Program-made: the position numbers and the translations under genes
Notes under the pieces: generated by a model
Database searches by the model: none
Seen by the model: only the letters and a program-made list of their open reading frames with translations
Told to the model about the DNA's origin: nothing
Origin: Pseudomonas sp. B21-015
GTDB taxonomy: Bacteria; Pseudomonadota; Gammaproteobacteria; Pseudomonadales; Pseudomonadaceae
Assembly (NCBI RefSeq): GCF_024749285.1
Contig: NZ_CP087196.1
Span: 5,332,001-5,396,000 of the forward strand
DNA: 64,000 nucleotides
Direction: 5' to 3'
Part shown: positions 10,150 to 19,583 of the stretch, in pieces
How the letters are laid out: every line of letters starts with the position of its first letter
Position numbering within the stretch: the first letter of the stretch is position 1

Positions 10150-11364
10150 TCAGTGTGCCGCCCACTCGATTTTCGAAATGTCGACGCCATCTTTGTACAT
10201 GTCCCACAGCGGCGACAAGGTGCGCAGCTTGGTAACGGCCTCGCAGACTTTCTGCGCGGCGTAGTCGATTTCTTCTTCGGTGGTGAAACGGCCGAAGGTG
10301 AAGCGAATCGAGCTGTGCGCCAGTTCGTCGTTGCGGCCCAGGGCGCGCAGGACGTACGAAGGCTCAAGCGATGCCGAGGTGCAGGCCGAACCGGACGAAA
10401 CCGCCAGATCCTTGAGCGCCATGATCAGCGACTCGCCTTCAACGTAGTTGAAGCTCAAGTTCAGATTGTGCGGCACGCGAGCGGTCATGCTGCCGTTGAC
10501 GTACAGCTCTTCCAGGCCTTCGACCTGCTTGAAGAAACGGTCGCTCAGGGCTTTGATGCGTGCATTCTCGGCAGCCATGTCTTCCTTGGCCACACGGAAC
10601 GCTTCGCCCATGCCGACGATCTGGTGAGTCGCCAGGGTGCCGGAACGCATGCCACGTTCGTGACCGCCGCCATGCATGGTCGCTTCGATGCGAACACGCG
10701 GCTTGCGGCTGACGTACAGTGCGCCGATGCCTTTAGGGCCGTAGGTTTTGTGGGCGGAGAACGACATCATGTCGACTTTCAGTTTCGACAGGTCGATCTC
10801 GACCTTGCCGGTGGACTGAGCGGCGTCGACGTGGAACAGGATCCCCTTGGAGCGGGTCAGTTCGCCGATGGCTGCGATGTCGTTGATGGTGCCGATTTCG
10901 TTGTTCACGTGCATGATCGACACCAGGATCGTGTCATCGCGCAGGGCAGCTTCGACCATCTCCGGAGTTACCAGACCATCTTCGCGAGGATCGAGGTAAG
11001 TCACTTCGAAACCTTCACGCTCCAGTTGGCGCATGGTGTCGAGGACAGCCTTGTGCTCAATCTTGGTGGTGATCAGGTGTTTGCCTTTGGTGGAGTAGAA
11101 ATGCGCCGCACCCTTGATTGCCAGATTGTCGGATTCGGTGGCACCGGAGGTCCAGACGATTTCACGCGGGTCGGCGTTAACCAGGTCAGCGACCTGACGG
11201 CGAGCGTTCTCGACGGACTCTTCAGCTTTCCAGCCGAACACGTGGGAACGGGACGCCGGGTTACCGAAGTTTCCGTCGACCAGCAGGCATTCACTCATCT
11301 TTTGCGCGACACGCGGATCAACCGGGGTGGTCGCAGAGTAATCAAGGTAAATCGGCAATTTCAT
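10150..11364 (-). CDS. iscS: Cysteine desulfurase IscS
   Basis: PLP enzyme that removes sulphur from cysteine for Fe-S clusters and tRNA thiolation. It has 404 residues. The PLP lysine is Lys206 ([10 protein letters not shown]) and the active-site persulphide cysteine is Cys328 (SSGSACTS), at the same positions as in E. coli IscS. It is the second gene of the isc operon. Confidence 0.98.
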   Translation of the reverse strand: MKLPIYLDYSATTPVDPRVAQKMSECLLVDGNFGNPASRSHVFGWKAEESVENARRQVADLVNADPREIVWTSGATESDNLAIKGAAHFYSTKGKHLITTKIEHKAVLDTMRQLEREGFEVTYLDPREDGLVTPEMVEAALRDDTILVSIMHVNNEIGTINDIAAIGELTRSKGILFHVDAAQSTGKVEIDLSKLKVDMMSFSAHKTYGPKGIGALYVSRKPRVRIEATMHGGGHERGMRSGTLATHQIVGMGEAFRVAKEDMAAENARIKALSDRFFKQVEGLEELYVNGSMTARVPHNLNLSFNYVEGESLIMALKDLAVSSGSACTSASLEPSYVLRALGRNDELAHSSIRFTFGRFTTEEEIDYAAQKVCEAVTKLRTLSPLWDMYKDGVDISKIEWAAH

Positions 11365-11413
11365 GGACTATCTCCTAATCAGGCTGGCTGGCGTGCCGCT
11401 AGCTCTTTGGCTG

Positions 11414-11905
11414 TCATTCGACGGCGGACGCTTCAATCTTGTCCAGGCGTGGCGCCTTGCTGTTGCAACGGCGCTGGTCCTGACGCTGGGCTACTTCTTG
11501 CACCTCACGGCGAGTAACAAGGTCAGCCAAGCTGATACCGCTCAGAAATTCGTGAATCTGCAGGCTCAGATCGCACCACAAGTGGTGGGTCAGACAGGTG
11601 TCGCCGGAATGGCAATCACCCTGGCCCTGGCATTTGGTTGCATCGACCGATTCGTTGACCGCATCGATCACTTGGGCGACCTGGATGCCCTGCATGTCGC
11701 GGGACAGTTGGTAGCCACCGCCCGGACCGCGAACACTGGACACCAGATTGCTACGGCGCAATTTGGCGAAAAGCTGCTCGAGGTAGGACAGGGAGATGCC
11801 TTGGCGCTCGGAGATATCGGCCAGGGACACCGGCCCGTGCTGCGCGTGTAACGCCAGGTCAAGCATGGCGGTCACGGCGTATCGGCCTTTTGTAGTCAGT
11901 CGCAT
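11414..11905 (-). CDS. iscR: Rrf2-family [2Fe-2S] transcriptional regulator IscR
   Basis: Senses Fe-S status and represses the isc promoter when loaded with a [2Fe-2S] cluster. The 163-residue protein has the winged-helix N-terminus ([18 protein letters not shown]) and ligands Cys92, Cys98, Cys104 and His107. The ATG was chosen over a TTG two codons upstream. Its promoter carries a type 1 IscR site, so autoregulation is expected. Confidence 0.98.
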   Translation of the reverse strand: MRLTTKGRYAVTAMLDLALHAQHGPVSLADISERQGISLSYLEQLFAKLRRSNLVSSVRGPGGGYQLSRDMQGIQVAQVIDAVNESVDATKCQGQGDCHSGDTCLTHHLWCDLSLQIHEFLSGISLADLVTRREVQEVAQRQDQRRCNSKAPRLDKIEASAVE

Positions 11906-11936
11906 GGACAATTACCACGGAGTTCGGAATGGGGCG

Positions 11937-11965
11937 AGTATGCAATTCCCGAGTATTTAAGTCAA
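11937..11965 (-). promoter_or_regulatory. isc operon promoter (sigma-70 type)
   Basis: On the minus strand, -35 TTGACT (11960-11965) and -10 CATACT (11937-11942) are separated by 17 bases, about 30 bases upstream of iscR. The -35 lies inside the IscR binding site, which explains repression by holo-IscR. Confidence 0.8.
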
Positions 11966-11969
11966 CTAT
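11945..11969 (-). promoter_or_regulatory. Type 1 IscR binding site
   Basis: On the minus strand the 25-base site begins ATAGTTGACT and ends ACTCGGGAAT. It closely follows the E. coli iscR operator (ATAGTTGAC...ACTCGGGAAT) and overlaps the -35 and most of the spacer of the isc promoter. Confidence 0.8.
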
Positions 11970-12063
11970 AAGACCTAGTGCTTTACTCAGGTTTACCCGC
12001 AAAAGAGCGCGCGCATCATAGCAAAGGCTGGCCGCGAACAGCCAGCAATTGCGCGCTCTCGCT

Positions 12064-12154
12064 CTTCGCGAGCAAGCCCCACACATTGGATCGTCTGTGG
12101 GTACAGATTTGTGCACGACAGAAATCAAGTGTGGGAGCGGGCTTGCTCGCGAAG
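12064..12154. repeat. REP doublet, family A (GTGGGAGCGGGCTTGCTCGCGAA)
   Basis: Two inverted copies of the same element (CTTCGCGAGCAAGCC... and ...GGCTTGCTCGCGAAG) about 50 bases apart. It lies between the 3' end of cysE and the isc promoter region. Confidence 0.85.
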
Positions 12155-12167
12155 GGGCCAGCTCGAT

Positions 12168-12947
12168 TTAACCGGCCTGACTCTGATCCTTGTCTTTCAC
12201 ACAGGCAAAATCTTCTTCGCGCAGCTCAGGCAGATCCTTCGCACAATAGTTGCTACCCAGATCCTTCAGCGCGCCGCACATCCCCTCCAGACGACCATCG
12301 ACCGCCTGCAAGTGATCGAGCAGCTGACCGATCGCCCGTGCCACCGGGTCCGGCATGTCCTCGCCGACGCCGTACGCATCGAAGCCGATCTTCTCGGCCA
12401 TGGCCTTGCGCTTGGCATCCTGCTCATCATCGGACTTGACGATGATCCGCCCCGGAATCCCCACCACTGTCGCCCCAGGCGGAACCGCCTTGGTGACCAC
12501 TGCATTGGAACCGACCTTGGCCCCGGCACCGACCGTGAACGGGCCGAGCACCTTGGCACCCGCGCCGACCACCACGCCATCCTCCAGAGTCGGGTGACGC
12601 TTGCCCTTGTTCCAACTGGTGCCGCCGAGGGTCACGCCCTGGTAAAGGGTGACGTCGTTGCCAATCTCGGCGGTCTCACCAATAACGATGCCCATGCCAT
12701 GGTCGATAAAGAAACGACGACCGACTTTGGCCCCCGGATGAATCTCGATCCCGGTCAACCAGCGACCGAAGTTCGACACCAGGCGCGCGAGCCATTTCCA
12801 ACCCGTGCCCCACAACGCCGACGACAGACGATGGATCCAGATGGCGTGCATGCCCGGGTAGCATGTCAGGACCTCGAAAGCATTACGCGCCGCCGGATCA
12901 CGATGGAAAACACTCTGGATATCTTCACGCAAACGCTCGAACATCAT
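12168..12947 (-). CDS. cysE: Serine O-acetyltransferase
   Basis: Makes O-acetylserine from serine and acetyl-CoA, the first step of cysteine synthesis. The 259-residue protein has an N-terminal helical domain ([20 protein letters not shown]) and a left-handed beta helix with hexapeptide repeats ([29 protein letters not shown]). It sits between trmJ and iscR, so its product (cysteine) feeds IscS. Confidence 0.97.
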   Translation of the reverse strand: MMFERLREDIQSVFHRDPAARNAFEVLTCYPGMHAIWIHRLSSALWGTGWKWLARLVSNFGRWLTGIEIHPGAKVGRRFFIDHGMGIVIGETAEIGNDVTLYQGVTLGGTSWNKGKRHPTLEDGVVVGAGAKVLGPFTVGAGAKVGSNAVVTKAVPPGATVVGIPGRIIVKSDDEQDAKRKAMAEKIGFDAYGVGEDMPDPVARAIGQLLDHLQAVDGRLEGMCGALKDLGSNYCAKDLPELREEDFACVKDKDQSQAG

Positions 12948-13717
12948 TAATCCTTCCGCTGTAGAAGCTCGCCACGGGCCGCTTTCTGGGTTTCCGTGAG
13001 GATGCCACGCAATATATTCATTTCCGCCCGGCTGACCGAGCTGCGTCCGTACAACCGGCGCAGGCGCGCCATCAAGTGCCGTGGTTTTTCCGGATCAAGG
13101 AATTCGATGGCCACCAGGGTTTGCTCCAGGTGCTCATAGAATCGCTCCAGCTCATCCATGGTCGCCAGCTCACCACTTTTGGTGGAAGCCACTTCATCCT
13201 TCTCGACCTTGCTCGGCTGACCCAGGGCCGCGAGCCAGGACATACGCACTTCATAGCTCAACACCTGCACCGCCGCCCCAAGGTTCAACGAACTGAACTC
13301 GGGGTCTGATGGGATGTGCACGTGATAATGACATCGCTGCAGCTCTTCATTGGTCAAGCCGGAGTCTTCACGACCGAACACCAGCGCGATCTCGGCACCC
13401 TGCCCCGCCTCTTCGACCACCCTCACACCGCATTCGCGGGGATCGAGCAACGGCCAGGGAATGCGACGGTCACGAGCGCTGGTACCGAGCACCAGATTGC
13501 AGCCAACCAAGGCATCTTCCAGGGTGGCGACGACTTGCGCGTTTTCAAGGATGTCGCCAGCACCGGACGCACGTGCATCGGCCTCGTGGTGCGGGAACAA
13601 CCGCGGTTCGACCAGCACCAGCCGCGACAGGCCCATGTTCTTCATGGCACGCGCAGCACCGCCGATATTTCCGGGGTGGCTGGTATTGACCAGGACGACA
13701 CGAATGTTTTGCAGCAA
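12947..13717 (-). CDS. trmJ: tRNA (cytidine/uridine-2'-O)-methyltransferase TrmJ
   Basis: SpoU/TrmH-family (SPOUT) enzyme that 2'-O-methylates position 32 of tRNAs. Signature segments are [35 protein letters not shown] and [19 protein letters not shown] placed the start at a TTG that gives [15 protein letters not shown], the usual family N-terminus, for 256 residues. The reading frame stays open 48 codons further upstream but shows no family homology there. Overlaps the cysE start by one base. Confidence 0.93.
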   Translation of the reverse strand: MLQNIRVVLVNTSHPGNIGGAARAMKNMGLSRLVLVEPRLFPHHEADARASGAGDILENAQVVATLEDALVGCNLVLGTSARDRRIPWPLLDPRECGVRVVEEAGQGAEIALVFGREDSGLTNEELQRCHYHVHIPSDPEFSSLNLGAAVQVLSYEVRMSWLAALGQPSKVEKDEVASTKSGELATMDELERFYEHLEQTLVAIEFLDPEKPRHLMARLRRLYGRSSVSRAEMNILRGILTETQKAARGELLQRKD

Positions 13718-13863
13718 GGGAGGCGCTCTCGAACACTTTAATAGGGAGCAGAATCTTACAGCGCCTCCTACCGTTAAGCTATGAAAGCGAACACCGACCT
13801 TCACCTGTAGAAACTTTCTGATAGAATGCCCGGCTTTCTTTAACAACCTTAGGTGACACATCC

Positions 13864-14682
13864 ATGCAGCCCATGCTGAATATCGCGCTGCGCGCCGCCC
13901 GCAGCGCCAGTGAATTGATCTTCCGCTCCATCGAGCGCCTGGATACCATCAAGGTCGACGAAAAAGACGCCAAGGATTACGTATCCGAGGTGGATCGCGC
14001 CGCCGAACAGAAAATCATTGATGCGCTGCGCAAGGCCTACCCGAATCACTCGATCATGGGTGAAGAAACCGGCATGCACGCCGGCAGCGGTATCGAAGGC
14101 GAAGAATACCTTTGGATTATCGATCCACTGGACGGCACCACCAACTTCCTGCGTGGCATTCCTCACTTCGCGGTCAGCATCGCCTGCAAATACCGTGGCC
14201 GCCTGGAACACGCCGTTGTTCTGGACCCGGTTCGCCAGGAAGAATTCACCGCCAGCCGTGGTCGCGGCGCCCAGCTGAACGGTCGTCGCCTGCGCGTCAG
14301 CGGCCGCACCAGCCTGGATGGCGCCCTGCTGGGCACCGGCTTCCCGTTCCGCGATGACCAGATGGACAACCTCGACAACTACCTGGGCATGTTCCGCGCC
14401 CTGGTCGGCCAGACCGCTGGCATCCGCCGTGCCGGCTCGGCGAGCCTGGACCTGGCCTACGTGGCTGCCGGCCGTTTCGACGCTTTCTGGGAGTCGGGCC
14501 TGTCCGAATGGGACATGGCCGCAGGCGCCCTGCTGATTCAGGAAGCTGGCGGCCTGGTGAGCGACTTCACCGGTGGTCACGACTTCCTCGAGAAAGGCCA
14601 CGTCGTCGCCGGCAACACCAAGTGCTTCAAGGCAGTACTGACGGCGATCCAGCCGCATCTGCCAGCTTCGCTGAAGCGCTAA
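13864..14682 (+). CDS. suhB: Inositol-1-monophosphatase family protein SuhB
   Basis: Mg-dependent phosphatase of the IMPase family; SuhB also acts with Nus factors in rRNA antitermination. The protein has 272 residues. Metal-binding motifs are GEETG, IDPLDGTTNF and WDMAAGALLIQEAGG. It is transcribed divergently from trmJ, and a candidate -10 TAGAAT lies about 40 bases upstream. A strong terminator follows. Confidence 0.96.
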   Translation: MQPMLNIALRAARSASELIFRSIERLDTIKVDEKDAKDYVSEVDRAAEQKIIDALRKAYPNHSIMGEETGMHAGSGIEGEEYLWIIDPLDGTTNFLRGIPHFAVSIACKYRGRLEHAVVLDPVRQEEFTASRGRGAQLNGRRLRVSGRTSLDGALLGTGFPFRDDQMDNLDNYLGMFRALVGQTAGIRRAGSASLDLAYVAAGRFDAFWESGLSEWDMAAGALLIQEAGGLVSDFTGGHDFLEKGHVVAGNTKCFKAVLTAIQPHLPASLKR

Positions 14683-14703
14683 GCGCTCAAGCCCCCCCCC
14701 AAG

Positions 14704-14737
14704 AAAACGCCCCGACTTGTTCGGGGCGTTTTTTTTT
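14704..14737 (+). terminator. suhB intrinsic terminator
   Basis: Perfect stem AAAACGCCCCGA / TCGGGGCGTTTT with a 5-base loop, followed by a T-run. Confidence 0.92.
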
Positions 14738-14760
14738 GCGCAAAAAAAATCCCCATCCAT

Positions 14761-14851
14761 ATGGGAGCGGGCTTGCTCGCGAAGGCAGCGTGTTATTCAA
14801 CACATGTATCGACTGGCAACCCGCCTTCGCGAGCAAGCCCGCCCCCACAGG
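14761..14851. repeat. REP doublet, family A
   Basis: Inverted pair (GGGAGCGGGCTTGCTCGCGAAGG ... CCTTCGCGAGCAAGCCCG) between the convergent suhB and rplS genes. Confidence 0.88.
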
Positions 14852-14892
14852 TTCCTCGCTCTAAATGACCAGCATTAGATGCAGCCATAACG

Positions 14893-14930
14893 AAAAATGC
14901 CCCGTATCTTTCGATACGAGGCATTTTCTT
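14893..14930 (-). terminator. rplS intrinsic terminator
   Basis: On the minus strand, AAAATGCCTCGTATC pairs with GATACGGGGCATTTT around a short loop, ending in a short U-rich stretch. It lies about 50 bases downstream of rplS. Confidence 0.85.
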
Positions 14931-14977
14931 GAAGAACCAGCCTGAACAGACTGACTCTTCTGCATCGGAAGCTGGAC

Positions 14978-15328
14978 TTAAGCCAGTTTTTCCTTGATGC
15001 GAGCTGCTTTACCGGACAGGTCACGCAGGTAGTACAGCTTGGCTTTACGTACGTCACCGCGACGCTTAACGGCCATGCTGTCGATTTGCGGGCTGTAGGT
15101 CTGGAAAGTACGCTCTACGCCAACACCGTTGGAGATTTTACGAACGGTGAAAGCACTGTTTACGCCGCGGTTACGCTTGGCGATAACTACGCCTTCGAAC
15201 GCTTGCAGACGCGAACGATCGCCTTCCTTCACTTTCACCTGAACGACAATGGTGTCGCCCGGGGCAAAGGTAGGGATCTCTTTGGTCATCTGCTCTGCTT
15301 CGAGTGCAAGGATGATTTTGTTAGTCAT
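14978..15328 (-). CDS. rplS: 50S ribosomal protein L19
   Basis: Large-subunit protein at the 30S-50S interface. The 116 residues include [18 protein letters not shown] and the conserved [18 protein letters not shown]. It is the last gene of rpsP-rimM-trmD-rplS, 45 bases after trmD, and is followed by an intrinsic terminator. Confidence 0.98.
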
Positions 15329-15373
15329 GCTGTGCTCCTAAGGTAAATCGTCGGATCTACCATCGATACGTTG

Positions 15374-16126
15374 TTAACTATCGTCCCGCTCGCGGATGTA
15401 TTCCTCGAGCAGCTTCTTCTCTTCTCCAGAAAGCGAGCGGCTTTCCAGAAGATCGGCGCGTCGTTCATAGGTCCGACCAAGGGACTGCTGTAAACGCCAA
15501 CGCCGGATGTGCGCGTGATTGCCACTTAGCAATACGTCGGGAACACGCTGATCCGCATACACCTCCGGTCGGGTGTAGTGCGGGCAATCCAGCAAACCAT
15601 CCGTAAAGGAATCTTCCTCGGCGGAGTCCGCATGCCCTAAAGCTCCAGGCAGCAGTCGTGTAACCGCATCGATCAGGACCATCGCCGGCAGCTCGCCGCC
15701 AGACAGTACATAGTCGCCAATCGACCACTCTTCATCGACATGAGCATCAATAAAACGCTCGTCAATGCCTTCATAGCGGCCGGCAATCAGGATCAATGCA
15801 TCCAGATTCGCCAACTCGCGCACCGCCGACTGAGTCAGTTGACGGCCTTGGGGGGACAGGTAAATTACCTTCGCCGCCTCCCCGGCTGCTGCCTTGGCCT
15901 GAACCAGAGCATCTTCCAGGGGCTTGATCTTCATCACCATGCCCGGACCACCGCCAAATGGGCGATCATCCACAGTGTGATGTCGATCCGTCGTGTAGTC
16001 TCGCGGATTCCAACAGGTGAGCTGCAACAGCCCCTGCTTCACCGCCCGACTGGTGATGCCGTACTCGCTGATGGCGGAGAACATCTCGGGAAACAAACTG
16101 ATCACTTCTACGCGCAGGTTAGCCAC
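15374..16126 (-). CDS. trmD: tRNA (guanine-N1)-methyltransferase TrmD
   Basis: SPOUT enzyme that makes m1G37 in tRNAs and prevents frameshifting. It has 250 residues from a GTG start ([15 protein letters not shown]), 2 bases after the rimM stop. Visible motifs are [28 protein letters not shown] and the trefoil-knot segment [14 protein letters not shown]. The frame is open upstream within rimM, but those residues are not family-like. Confidence 0.97.
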   Translation of the reverse strand: MANLRVEVISLFPEMFSAISEYGITSRAVKQGLLQLTCWNPRDYTTDRHHTVDDRPFGGGPGMVMKIKPLEDALVQAKAAAGEAAKVIYLSPQGRQLTQSAVRELANLDALILIAGRYEGIDERFIDAHVDEEWSIGDYVLSGGELPAMVLIDAVTRLLPGALGHADSAEEDSFTDGLLDCPHYTRPEVYADQRVPDVLLSGNHAHIRRWRLQQSLGRTYERRADLLESRSLSGEEKKLLEEYIRERDDS

Positions 16127-16128
16127 GT

Positions 16129-16665
16129 TTAGAAGTCCGCATCCCATTCCACCTTCATCTCGCCTGCGGCAAGGTCGACAGCCAACACGCATTGCTCCGT
16201 ATAGGGCAACAGGCGTTCGCGATCATCCAGGCTGCCAGCGCAAGGCTTGACCACCATTACATCATTGGCGCCGGTCTCCAGAAGATGATCGATTTTCCCG
16301 AGCAATTGCCCGAGTTGATCAATAACCTTCAGACCTTCCAGCTGGTACCAGTAGTACTCGCCATCGGTCAATTCAGGGAACAGGTTGCGCGGCACACAGA
16401 TCTCATAACCGGCCAGAAGACGTGCTTCTTCACGATCATCGAGACCCTTGAGCTTTGCGACCAGGAACTTGTCGTTCCCACGTCCGCTGACCAGCTCGAC
16501 CTGTTTCACATTGCCTTCACGCTTGAGCGTCCAGGTTTTGTACTGCAACAGGTTTTCAGTCGGATCAGTAAAGGAATACACCTTCACTTCGCCGCGAACG
16601 CCATGAACAGAATAAATTTTGCCAATAACGATCAAATCATCGGCAACAGCTGGCGTCGCGCTCAT
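16129..16665 (-). CDS. rimM: 16S rRNA maturation factor RimM
   Basis: Assists assembly of the 30S head by binding S19. The 178-residue protein has an N-terminal RimM barrel ([22 protein letters not shown]) and a C-terminal PRC barrel ([13 protein letters not shown]). It lies 5 bases downstream of rpsP and 2 bases upstream of trmD, in the conserved operon. Confidence 0.97.
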   Translation of the reverse strand: MSATPAVADDLIVIGKIYSVHGVRGEVKVYSFTDPTENLLQYKTWTLKREGNVKQVELVSGRGNDKFLVAKLKGLDDREEARLLAGYEICVPRNLFPELTDGEYYWYQLEGLKVIDQLGQLLGKIDHLLETGANDVMVVKPCAGSLDDRERLLPYTEQCVLAVDLAAGEMKVEWDADF

Positions 16666-16670
16666 ATTGC

Positions 16671-16922
16671 TCAGGCCGCAGCCTTGGCAGATTCCTTCAA
16701 CAACTGAGCAACGCGCTCAGAAGGTTGTGCACCAACGCTCAGCCAGTAGGCTACGCGCTCTTGGTTCACGGACAGACGAACTTCTTGACCACGAGCAACA
16801 GGGTTGAAGAAACCAACCTGTTCCTTGTGCGAACCGTCGCGCGGGTTGCGGCTGTCGGTTACGGTCAAGTGGTAAAACGGGCGCTTTTTGGAGCCGCCAA
16901 GGGCAAGACGGATTGTTAGCAT
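16671..16922 (-). CDS. rpsP: 30S ribosomal protein S16
   Basis: Small-subunit assembly protein of 83 residues, starting [19 protein letters not shown]. First gene of the rpsP-rimM-trmD-rplS operon, with a clear promoter about 75 bases upstream. Confidence 0.98.
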   Translation of the reverse strand: MLTIRLALGGSKKRPFYHLTVTDSRNPRDGSHKEQVGFFNPVARGQEVRLSVNQERVAYWLSVGAQPSERVAQLLKESAKAAA

Positions 16923-16994
16923 GTGAACATCGTTCCTGTAGTCGGTGCTGCAAATCTAAAGGCACAGCGGGCATAGGTGCCCGAAAGGCCGCAT

Positions 16995-17022
16995 ATTCTA
17001 AGGAATATCCGGACTTTTGCAA
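16995..17022 (-). promoter_or_regulatory. rpsP operon promoter
   Basis: On the minus strand, -35 TTGCAA (17017-17022) and -10 TAGAAT (16995-17000) are separated by 16 bases. The expected start is near 16988, giving a leader of about 65 bases before rpsP. Confidence 0.72.
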
Positions 17023-17171
17023 ATGTCTTTTTCCGGCGACCTATCGGTCGCCATCCAGATTTGCTATAGAGCCGTTGGTTAAAACGGCAAGTCAGCTCCC
17101 GCCAATGGCGGGTTTGCTGGAAAATCCACGTTGCCGTGGATAGCGCCGACATCACTGCCGGCGCGAATCTT

Positions 17172-18548
17172 TTACATCTTGGGCATGCCGCCGCCGGGCA
17201 ACATACCGCCCATGCCGCGCATCATTTTGGCCATTCCGCCTTTCGCGGAGAATTTCTTCATCATCTTCTGCATCTGCTTGTGCTGCTTGATCAAGCGACC
17301 GATGTCCTGCACCTGAGTGCCGGAACCCATGGCGATCCGGCGCTTGCGCGAACCGCTGATCAGCTCAGGGTCGCGGCGCTCGGCCGGGGTCATGGAATTG
17401 ATAATGGCTTCCATCTGCTTGAACTGCTTCTCTGCCGCGCCCTGGGCGTTGCCCATCTGCGCCAGATTCACGCCGCCGATGTTCGGCAGTTTGTCCATGA
17501 GGCCGCCGAGGCCGCCCATGTTTTTCATCTGTTGCAGCTGATCACGGAAGTCTTCGAGATCGAAGCCCTTGCCCTTCTTCAGCTTCTTGGCCAGTTTATC
17601 GGCCTTGTCTTTGTCGAGGGTCTGTTCGGCTTGCTCGATCAGGCTGAGTACGTCGCCCATACCGAGGATGCGCGAAGCGATACGCTCAGGGTGGAACGGT
17701 TCGAGCGCTTCGCTCTTCTCGCCCATACCGATGAACTTGATCGGCTTGCCGGTAATGGCACGTACCGACAACGCGGCACCGCCACGGGCATCGCCGTCGA
17801 CCTTGGTCAGGATCACACCGGTCAGCGGCAGCGCATCGCCAAAGGCCTTGGCCGTGTTGGCGGCGTCCTGGCCGGTCATGGCGTCGACCACGAACAGGGT
17901 TTCGACCGGGTTGATCGCGGCGTGCAACGCCTTGATCTCGCCCATCATCTCTTCGTCGATGTGCAGGCGACCAGCGGTGTCGACGATGACCACGTCGATG
18001 AATTTCAGTTTGGCTTCTTTAATAGCCGCTTGTGCGATGTCGACCGGTTTCTGGCTAAGGTCGGACGGAAAGAACGTCACGCCGATGTCGTTGGCCAGGG
18101 TTTCCAGCTGCTTGATCGCCGCCGGACGGTAAACGTCCGCGGACACGACCATGACCGACTTCTTCTTGCGCTCTTTAAGGAAGCGCGCCAGTTTGCCGGC
18201 GGTGGTGGTTTTACCCGCGCCCTGCAAACCTGCCATCAATACGACAGCAGGAGGAACGGCGCTGAGGTTCAAGTCTTCGTTGGCCGCACCCATCAGGCTT
18301 TCGAGTTCGGCCTGGACGATTTTCACGAAGGCCTGGCCCGGCGTCAGGCTGCGCGACACCTCGGTGCCGACAGCGCGCTCCTTGACCGAATTGACGAAGT
18401 CCTTGACCACCGGCAGGGCGACGTCGGCTTCGAGTAACGCCATGCGAACTTCGCGCAGGGTGTCTTTGATGTTGTCCTCGGTCAGCTTGGCCTTGCCGGT
18501 GACATGGCGCAGCGTCTGCGAGAGACGGTCGGTTAAGTTTTCAAACAT
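17172..18548 (-). CDS. ffh: Signal recognition particle protein Ffh
   Basis: GTPase of the SRP that targets inner-membrane proteins with 4.5S RNA. Domains in order: N domain (1-90), G domain with the P-loop GLQGAGKT (107-114), DTAGRLH and TKVDGDARGG, and a Met- and Gly-rich M domain ending GGMLPGGGMPKM. Length 458. Small hairpins lie downstream (17098-17112 and 17125-17142). A perfect TATAAT on the minus strand at 18646-18651 is the likely -10 box. Confidence 0.98.
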   Translation of the reverse strand: MFENLTDRLSQTLRHVTGKAKLTEDNIKDTLREVRMALLEADVALPVVKDFVNSVKERAVGTEVSRSLTPGQAFVKIVQAELESLMGAANEDLNLSAVPPAVVLMAGLQGAGKTTTAGKLARFLKERKKKSVMVVSADVYRPAAIKQLETLANDIGVTFFPSDLSQKPVDIAQAAIKEAKLKFIDVVIVDTAGRLHIDEEMMGEIKALHAAINPVETLFVVDAMTGQDAANTAKAFGDALPLTGVILTKVDGDARGGAALSVRAITGKPIKFIGMGEKSEALEPFHPERIASRILGMGDVLSLIEQAEQTLDKDKADKLAKKLKKGKGFDLEDFRDQLQQMKNMGGLGGLMDKLPNIGGVNLAQMGNAQGAAEKQFKQMEAIINSMTPAERRDPELISGSRKRRIAMGSGTQVQDIGRLIKQHKQMQKMMKKFSAKGGMAKMMRGMGGMLPGGGMPKM

Positions 18549-18645
18549 TGCGCGATCCTTTCAGGCCCTGTGTAGACCGGGATAATGGCGGCCCAGACCG
18601 GAATCAACATGTGCTCGGCGAGCCTGCGGCGTGGGCAGGTCGCGG

Positions 18646-18674
18646 ATTATAGCGAAGACTGCGTCTGGCGGACA
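18646..18674 (-). promoter_or_regulatory. Candidate ffh promoter
   Basis: Perfect -10 TATAAT (18646-18651, minus strand); the best -35 at 17-base spacing is TGTCCG, which is weak. The leader to the ffh ATG would be about 90 bases. Confidence 0.5.
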
Positions 18675-18758
18675 CCTCGCCGTCAGCTTGCATGGTCTTT
18701 CGTGCGATGTGGGTTCTATGCCAAACTCAGCGCCTTTCGGGCTTGCCTAACAGGATTT

Positions 18759-19571
18759 ATGCTCCCCTTGTCACCCAGTTTGCTTACCACCCTCGCCGCC
18801 GCCTGCTTATATGCCGCTGCGACCCTCTATCAGGGCACCCGTCTGGCCACCGGCGCCAAGGCGAACAAGCGCCTGCTGGTCACGCTCGGCGTGCTGGCCT
18901 TGCTGGCCCACAGCGTCAGCCTGGTTACCTATCTGCTGACACCGATCGGCCTGGCCCTGGACTTTTTCAGCGCCGCCAGCCTGATTGCCGCAGCGGTCAT
19001 TGCCCTGACCCTGCTGGCCTGCTCGCGGATTCCGGTGGAAAACCTGCTTCTGTTGCTGTTCCCGCTAGGCGCCGCCACCGTGCTACTGGCACAGTTCGCC
19101 CCCGCCGGCACGGTGCAGATCATTGATGAAGAGCCAGGCATCCTCGCCCACATCCTCTTGTCGATCCTCGCTTACGGCATGTTCACCATCGCGGTGTTCC
19201 AGGCCTTGCTGCTGCTGGTTCAGGACCATCAGCTCAAACACAAGCATCCGTCCGGGTTGATCAAGAACTTCCCGCCACTGCAAACCATGGAAAGCCTGCT
19301 GTTCGGTTTCCTCTGGGCCGGCTGGAGCCTGCTGTCGCTGTCGCTGATCTCCGGCTGGCTGTTCGTCGAGAACCTGTTCGCCCAGCACCTGGTGCATAAA
19401 ACCCTGCTGGCGTGCCTGGCCTGGATCGTGTTCAGCGTACTGCTATGGGGGCGCAACCGCCTCGGCTGGCGCGGACACAAAGCCATCCGCTGGACCCTTG
19501 CCGGTTTCTGCCTGCTGATGCTGGCGTATTTCGGCAGCAAGCTGGTCCGCGAATACATTCTGCATATCTGA
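18759..19571 (+). CDS. CcsA/YpjD-like cytochrome c assembly family inner-membrane protein
   Basis: Polytopic membrane protein of 270 residues with about eight hydrophobic segments, starting MLPLSPSLLTTLAAACLYAA. It belongs to the cytochrome c assembly (CcmC/CcsA-like) superfamily usually found divergent from ffh and upstream of a CorC-like gene in Pseudomonas. I chose the ATG preceded by CAGGA; the frame is open upstream but encodes no hydrophobic start. A direct role in haem handling is inferred from the family only. Confidence 0.85.
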   Translation: MLPLSPSLLTTLAAACLYAAATLYQGTRLATGAKANKRLLVTLGVLALLAHSVSLVTYLLTPIGLALDFFSAASLIAAAVIALTLLACSRIPVENLLLLLFPLGAATVLLAQFAPAGTVQIIDEEPGILAHILLSILAYGMFTIAVFQALLLLVQDHQLKHKHPSGLIKNFPPLQTMESLLFGFLWAGWSLLSLSLISGWLFVENLFAQHLVHKTLLACLAWIVFSVLLWGRNRLGWRGHKAIRWTLAGFCLLMLAYFGSKLVREYILHI

Positions 19572-19583
19572 CGGGCGGCATTA

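Noticed and set aside
13718-13861. 48-codon N-terminal extension of TrmJ
   Set aside because: The frame is open, but it runs over the divergent promoter region of suhB and has no match to the family.
14875-15057. Small minus-strand frame at the rplS 3' end
   Set aside because: It overlaps rplS and its terminator, so it is not a separate gene.
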